Positions 5,038 to 5,136 of a DNA stretch of 5,136 nt are shown here, one piece after another. This DNA comes from Bacillota bacterium (lineage in GTDB: Bacteria; Bacillota; Clostridia; Lachnospirales; Lachnospiraceae). The stretch lies in contig JAEWPN010000216.1 of assembly GCA_023399455.1 (NCBI GenBank), positions 1-5,136 on the forward strand. The letters are read 5' to 3'. The notes beneath the pieces are model-generated. The model saw only the letters and a program-made list of their open reading frames with translations. It was not told where the DNA came from and made no database searches. How positions within the stretch are numbered: the first letter of the stretch is position 1; every line of letters starts with the position of its first letter. A program made the translations under genes and the position numbers.

Positions 5038-5136
5038 TTCATTCTCTCCTTACTATAATTGCTATAAATCATCCTCCTTTGCCCTTATAAAATATTGCAG
5101 GCCGCATGCATTTTTTCGAAAGCCGTACATTATTTA
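5038..5136 (-). promoter_or_regulatory. Partial 5' leader of the transporter gene
   Basis: This is the only upstream sequence available for the transporter and it is cut by the window edge. On the - strand it has AAGGAG (5046-5051), which serves the gene, and 21 nt further upstream a second, stronger purine box, AAAGGAGG (5073-5080), that serves no obvious gene. No confident -10/-35 pair is visible. Bacterial genes of this family are often preceded by the yybP-ykoY manganese riboswitch. I do not see its conserved parts in these 99 bases, but such an element could lie just beyond the edge. Confidence 0.4.

Overview
The window looks like chromosomal DNA of a low-to-moderate G+C Firmicute, most likely a Clostridia or Lachnospiraceae-type anaerobe. 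This rests on strong AGGAGG-type ribosome sites before several genes, AT-rich intergenic DNA with SigA-like promoter boxes, and the look of the proteins. It is an inference from style; there is no rRNA or other marker gene.

Left part (1-1946, + strand): a three-gene operon. It opens with a promoter carrying two copies of a roughly 30-bp unit exactly 40 bp apart. Next comes a 127-residue MqsR-like toxin, then a 338-residue antitoxin-like protein with three parts: an MqsA/YgiT-type CxxC...CxxC zinc finger, a helix-turn-helix and a C-terminal Panacea/SocA (DUF4065) domain. A 125-residue NTF2/SnoaL-like protein follows, whose ribosome site lies inside the last codons of the antitoxin gene. The toxin-first order, the Zn-finger/HTH antitoxin and the promoter repeats fit an autoregulated type II toxin-antitoxin module. 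The coupled third gene is the least expected part.

Centre (1947-3277, + strand): an extended -10 promoter, then luxS and mtnN (pfs). They encode two consecutive enzymes of the activated-methyl cycle. MtnN cleaves S-adenosylhomocysteine to adenine and S-ribosylhomocysteine, and LuxS converts the latter to homocysteine and DPD, the precursor of autoinducer-2.

Right part (3333-5037, - strand): an upstream TMEM165/GDT1-family membrane cation transporter with two E-M-G-D-K-T motifs, then 55 bp containing an 11-bp GC-rich stem-loop, then a D-2-hydroxyacid dehydrogenase. This strand converges on mtnN, and the 55 bp between the two stop codons is nearly filled by a 16-bp-stem inverted repeat. No CRISPR array, tRNA, rRNA, transposase or integrase is visible. 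The most distinctive region is the toxin-Panacea antitoxin-NTF2 operon and its duplicated operator-like unit.
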